Shown here: in pieces, positions 5,272 through 5,371 of the stretch | Layout: every line of letters begins with the position of its first letter | How positions within the stretch are numbered: the stretch's first letter is position 1 | From: JADFRD01 sp964491015 | GTDB lineage: Bacteria > Fidelibacterota > Marinisomatia > Marinisomatales > TCS55 | DNA: 5,371 nt | Direction: 5' to 3' | Assembly: GCA_964491015.1 (NCBI GenBank) | Contig: CAZBEY010000099.1 | Location: 1-5,371, forward strand | Notes under the pieces: model-generated | What the model saw: only the letters and a program-made list of their open reading frames with translations | What the model was told of the DNA's origin: nothing | Databases searched by the model: none | Made by a program: the position numbers and the translations under genes

Positions 5272-5371
5272 ATGTTGAAAAACCCTGTTTTGAATAAAAA
5301 CATCGTCCCAATCCGCCGCGCCCTGATTTCCGTATTTGATAAAACCGGCGTCGTTGAACTTGCTCAAATTT
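5272..5371 (+). CDS. purH: AICAR formyltransferase / IMP cyclohydrolase, N-terminal end (partial)
   Basis: PurH is a bifunctional cytosolic enzyme performing the last two steps of IMP synthesis: formylation of AICAR, then ring closure. The 33 residues visible begin MLKNPVLNKNIVP and continue IRRALISVFDKTGVVELAQI, the hallmark RRALISV-x-DKTG-(hydrophobic) start of the IMP cyclohydrolase domain. Phe replaces the common Ser before DKTG, which I take as lineage variation. The gene runs off the window, so most of the cyclohydrolase domain and the transformylase domain are unseen. ATG 5272 is the first ATG after an in-frame TGA at 5254-5256. No strong Shine-Dalgarno precedes it; the in-frame TTG at 5290 would give a shorter leader but also lacks a site. 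Its pathway partner purN is at the left edge of the window. Confidence 0.9.
   Translation, partial: MLKNPVLNKNIVPIRRALISVFDKTGVVELAQI

Overview
The window looks like bacterial chromosome from the Bacteroidota/FCB side of the tree (Bacteroidota, Ignavibacteriota, Calditrichota or Marinimicrobia-like). This is inferred from gene style: a lipobox-bearing TPR sensor kinase paired with a LuxR-type response regulator, and exported proteins with short signal peptides ending in ...WSQ or ...FAQ. A species cannot be named. All supported genes are on the + strand.

Layout: the window opens with the last 35 codons of a purN-like gene (1-110) and closes with the first 33 codons of purH (5272-5371). These encode two formyl-transfer enzymes of purine synthesis that are often neighbours. 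Between them lie about 5.16 kb unrelated to purines: a membrane-tethered TPR histidine kinase (198-2021), its probable NarL/LuxR-type response regulator (ATG at 2184, to 2840), an exported beta-rich, probable outer-membrane protein (ATG at 2896, to 3852), and an exported protein of unrecognised family (4059-4970). A short ORF at 4994-5122 looks like the decayed tail of a secreted beta-sandwich protein. The rest is AT-rich spacer before purH.

How the genes may work together: the kinase has an exported TPR domain, one membrane segment and a cytoplasmic HisKA_3/HATPase core. It should phosphorylate the regulator on Asp58, which then binds DNA through its C-terminal HTH. Only 55 nt and no terminator separate the regulator from the beta-rich protein, so those two are probably co-transcribed. 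The last exported gene follows a 206-nt gap and may have its own promoter. The simplest reading is an envelope-sensing two-component cassette with surface or periplasmic partners, inserted between purN and purH. The partnership is inferred from gene order only.

Smaller points: three start sites need care (kinase 198 versus 216; regulator 2184, not TTG 2166; beta-rich protein 2896, not TTG 2821). There is a strong hairpin after purN, an out-of-frame ORF with a well-placed Shine-Dalgarno overlapping the kinase start, a 10-codon leader ORF before the regulator, and a duplicated Shine-Dalgarno-like element before the last exported gene. No tRNA, rRNA, CRISPR array, transposase or riboswitch was seen.
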